A stretch of DNA of 17,184 nt from NCBI GenBank assembly GCA_934463175.1, contig CAKSIW010000057.1, positions 1-17,184 of the forward strand. The letters are read 5' to 3'. The stretch is from an uncultured Clostridia bacterium (GTDB taxonomy: Bacteria > Bacillota > Clostridia > Monoglobales > Monoglobaceae). The notes beneath the pieces were generated by a model that worked only from the letters and a program-made list of their open reading frames with translations, had not been told where the DNA came from and did no database searches. Below, one piece after another: positions 15,831 to 17,184 of the stretch. Both the position numbers and the translations under genes were made by a program. Numbering within the stretch: the stretch's first letter is position 1; each line of letters opens with the position of its first letter.

Positions 15831-16607
15831 ATGGAAGAGAAGCTGATAAATTCGGTGAAAAAAGCGTTTGATGTGCTGGATATTCTTGCATTTGAGGACT
15901 ATAAGGGTCACGGAAAAAGCCTGAAGGAGCTTTCGGCGCGGCTTGACATCAAGCCGAATACGCTGCACGGGATTCTTAAAACAATGATTTTCTGCGGCTA
16001 TGCCGAGAAAAACATACATGCCCGATATAAAACGGGAAGACGCTGCCGCCAGATTGGAATTATGAACCGCTTTCAGTTTGAACCCAAGGTTGCAAACACT
16101 CTGAGCGGCGCGGCAATGAGGCTGTGCAAGGCAACGGGTGAGGGAGTTTCCTTTTATGTGCTGGACAACGGCGAGAGAATAAACTACATAAACTACCAGA
16201 GCAGTGAGCTGATTAAGGTTGATTATACAATGCTTCAGGAGAACTCGGTATATGATTATCCGTCGGGCAAGATTCTTGCCGCATTTTGCAGCGATGAGGA
16301 GCGTATGCAGATTCTGAGCAAGCACGGCTATCCGCAGGAGCATTGGAACGGAGCGGCAAATGCCGCAGAGTTTTCGGCTGAGCTTGAAAAGGTGAGGTGC
16401 GCGCCGTATATCAGACAGGAGACGGAGGGCGGCACGGTCACAAGCTTTGCCGCGGCTGTCATGGCAAACGGCACTCTGCTGGGGAGCATCGGCGTCTATA
16501 TGCCCACATTCCGCGCGACAGATGAAAAGGAAAAATTAATTTGCGATGAAATGGTGAAAGCTGTTCGCGAGATTGAAAAAATATTGAATAAGGAGACGGA
16601 AAAATGA
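15831..16607 (+). CDS. IclR-family transcriptional regulator
   Basis: 258 residues, the usual IclR length. The N-terminal winged helix-turn-helix covers about 1-65 (VKKAFDVLDILAFED, LKELSARLDIKPNTLHGIL, then the wing near CGYAEKNIHARYKTG). The C-terminal ligand-binding domain covers about 80-250, with typical stretches GEGVSFYVLDNGERI, DYPSGKILAAF and SFAAAVMANGTLLGSIGVY. ATG 15831 is chosen over 15819 because GGAGG (15821-15825) is 5 bases upstream. It has its own promoter and two operator-like palindromes, so it is probably autoregulated. It overlaps the UlaG-like gene by 4 bp (ATGA), which makes that gene a likely target, with the ligand perhaps an acidic sugar or aromatic metabolite as in other IclR proteins. 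The gene looks clearly more G+C-rich than the upstream operon. Confidence 0.92.
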   Translation: MEEKLINSVKKAFDVLDILAFEDYKGHGKSLKELSARLDIKPNTLHGILKTMIFCGYAEKNIHARYKTGRRCRQIGIMNRFQFEPKVANTLSGAAMRLCKATGEGVSFYVLDNGERINYINYQSSELIKVDYTMLQENSVYDYPSGKILAAFCSDEERMQILSKHGYPQEHWNGAANAAEFSAELEKVRCAPYIRQETEGGTVTSFAAAVMANGTLLGSIGVYMPTFRATDEKEKLICDEMVKAVREIEKILNKETEK

Positions 16608-17184
16608 AGGTAACATGGTTAGGTCAGGCAGGTCTGCTGCTTGAGAGGAAAGGGTTTAAAATTCTGGTTGATCCGTATCTGTCGGACAGCTGCGAGAGAC
16701 TGAGCGACAAAAACCGCAGAAGAATGCCGATTGACAAAAGGTTTCTTGAATTCAGACCCGACATGATAATCTGCACCCATAATCATCTTGACCACCTCGA
16801 CCCCGACACGCTGAAGCACTATCTGACAGAGGACAGCGGAATAACGGTTCTGTGCAGTGAAAACGGGTTTCATGAGGCGAGAAAATTCGGCGGCAGCAAC
16901 AACTATGTGATGATGAGACCGGGTACGGAATGGACAGAGGGCGGTTTTGTGTTCAGCGCGGTTTCAGCAGAGCACTCGGAATTGTCCGCAATCGGAATTA
17001 TAATTGATGACGGCGAAGAAAAATACTACATAACGGGTGACACGCTGTATAACAAATACATTTTTGATGAGCTACCCGAGGATATTCACGCACTGTTCCT
17101 GCCGGTTAACGGTGTCGGAAATAACATGAACATGGCGGACGCGGCGCGTTTTGCCGAGGAGGTCGGGACTGATGTGACGGTTCC
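16604..17184 (+). CDS. UlaG-like metallo-beta-lactamase-fold hydrolase, 3' end outside window
   Basis: 193 complete codons are visible and the frame is open to the window end. The N-terminus (MKVTWLGQAGLLLE, then ILVDPYLSD), the zinc-site motif THNHLDHLD (HxHxDH, near residues 58-66), TGDTLYN and LPVNGVGNNMN match the UlaG group of MBL-fold enzymes, whose best-known member is L-ascorbate-6-phosphate lactonase. It starts inside the regulator stop codon with AAGGAG (16590-16595) 8 bases upstream, so the two genes are co-transcribed and coupled. The true substrate is uncertain: many UlaG-like proteins are general metal-dependent hydrolases, and no ascorbate transport genes are visible here. I give no gene symbol for that reason. 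Confidence 0.82.
   Translation, partial: MKVTWLGQAGLLLERKGFKILVDPYLSDSCERLSDKNRRRMPIDKRFLEFRPDMIICTHNHLDHLDPDTLKHYLTEDSGITVLCSENGFHEARKFGGSNNYVMMRPGTEWTEGGFVFSAVSAEHSELSAIGIIIDDGEEKYYITGDTLYNKYIFDELPEDIHALFLPVNGVGNNMNMADAARFAEEVGTDVTV

Noticed and set aside
1..17184. CRISPR array, insertion sequence or phage genes
   Set aside because: No regularly spaced direct repeats, transposase, integrase or phage structural motifs were seen on either strand.

Overview
The window looks like part of a low-to-moderate G+C Gram-positive genome, most likely a Clostridia (gut- or rumen-type polysaccharide degrader). The evidence is AGGAGG-type ribosome binding sites, consensus sigma-A promoters (TTGACA/TATAAT), T-tailed intrinsic terminators, CCA encoded in the tRNA genes, and secreted proteins anchored through SLH domains. 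No species can be named from the sequence alone.

Positions 68-15076 hold a run of plus-strand genes with short gaps, and it ends at a strong terminator (15199-15250). First come three exported surface proteins. They are a very large SGNH-hydrolase/LamG/Ig-like protein whose C-terminal part lies in the +1 frame (68-3823 plus 3822-4409), a CBM6-like/SLH protein with a long beta-rich tail (4447-7491), and an SLH anchor protein with a glycine hinge (7500-9236). Four proteins without signal peptides follow. They are an MGH1/GH63-like (alpha/alpha)6 glycosidase (9278-10543), a second six-hairpin glycosidase-like protein of unassigned family (10558-12624), an L-fucose-isomerase-like protein (12801-14195), and a D-tagatose/D-psicose 3-epimerase family enzyme (14195-15076, overlapping by one base). 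The simplest reading is a glycan-use locus: an esterase and surface-anchored binding proteins outside the cell, then intracellular hydrolysis of imported oligosaccharides, then aldose/ketose isomerisation and C3 epimerisation. No transporter, kinase or aldolase is in the window, so the substrate is unknown.

Positions 15077-15487 are intergenic: the operon terminator, a tandem heptamer repeat and a perfect 16-bp terminator hairpin. Two minus-strand tRNA genes, tRNA-Leu(GAG) then tRNA-Gln(CTG), are driven by a consensus promoter. Divergent from them is an IclR-family regulator (15831-16607) with its own promoter and two matching 15-bp operator-like palindromes 21 bp apart. It overlaps by 4 bp an UlaG-like metallo-beta-lactamase-fold hydrolase that runs off the window end.

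The observation most worth checking is at the end of the first gene. Its stop codon sits in the heptamer CTT TGA C, the same bases as the programmed +1 frameshift site of prfB (release factor 2). The +1 frame continues for about 195 codons of related Ig-like sequence that has no ribosome binding site of its own. A one-base indel in a nearby GGG run is the competing explanation.
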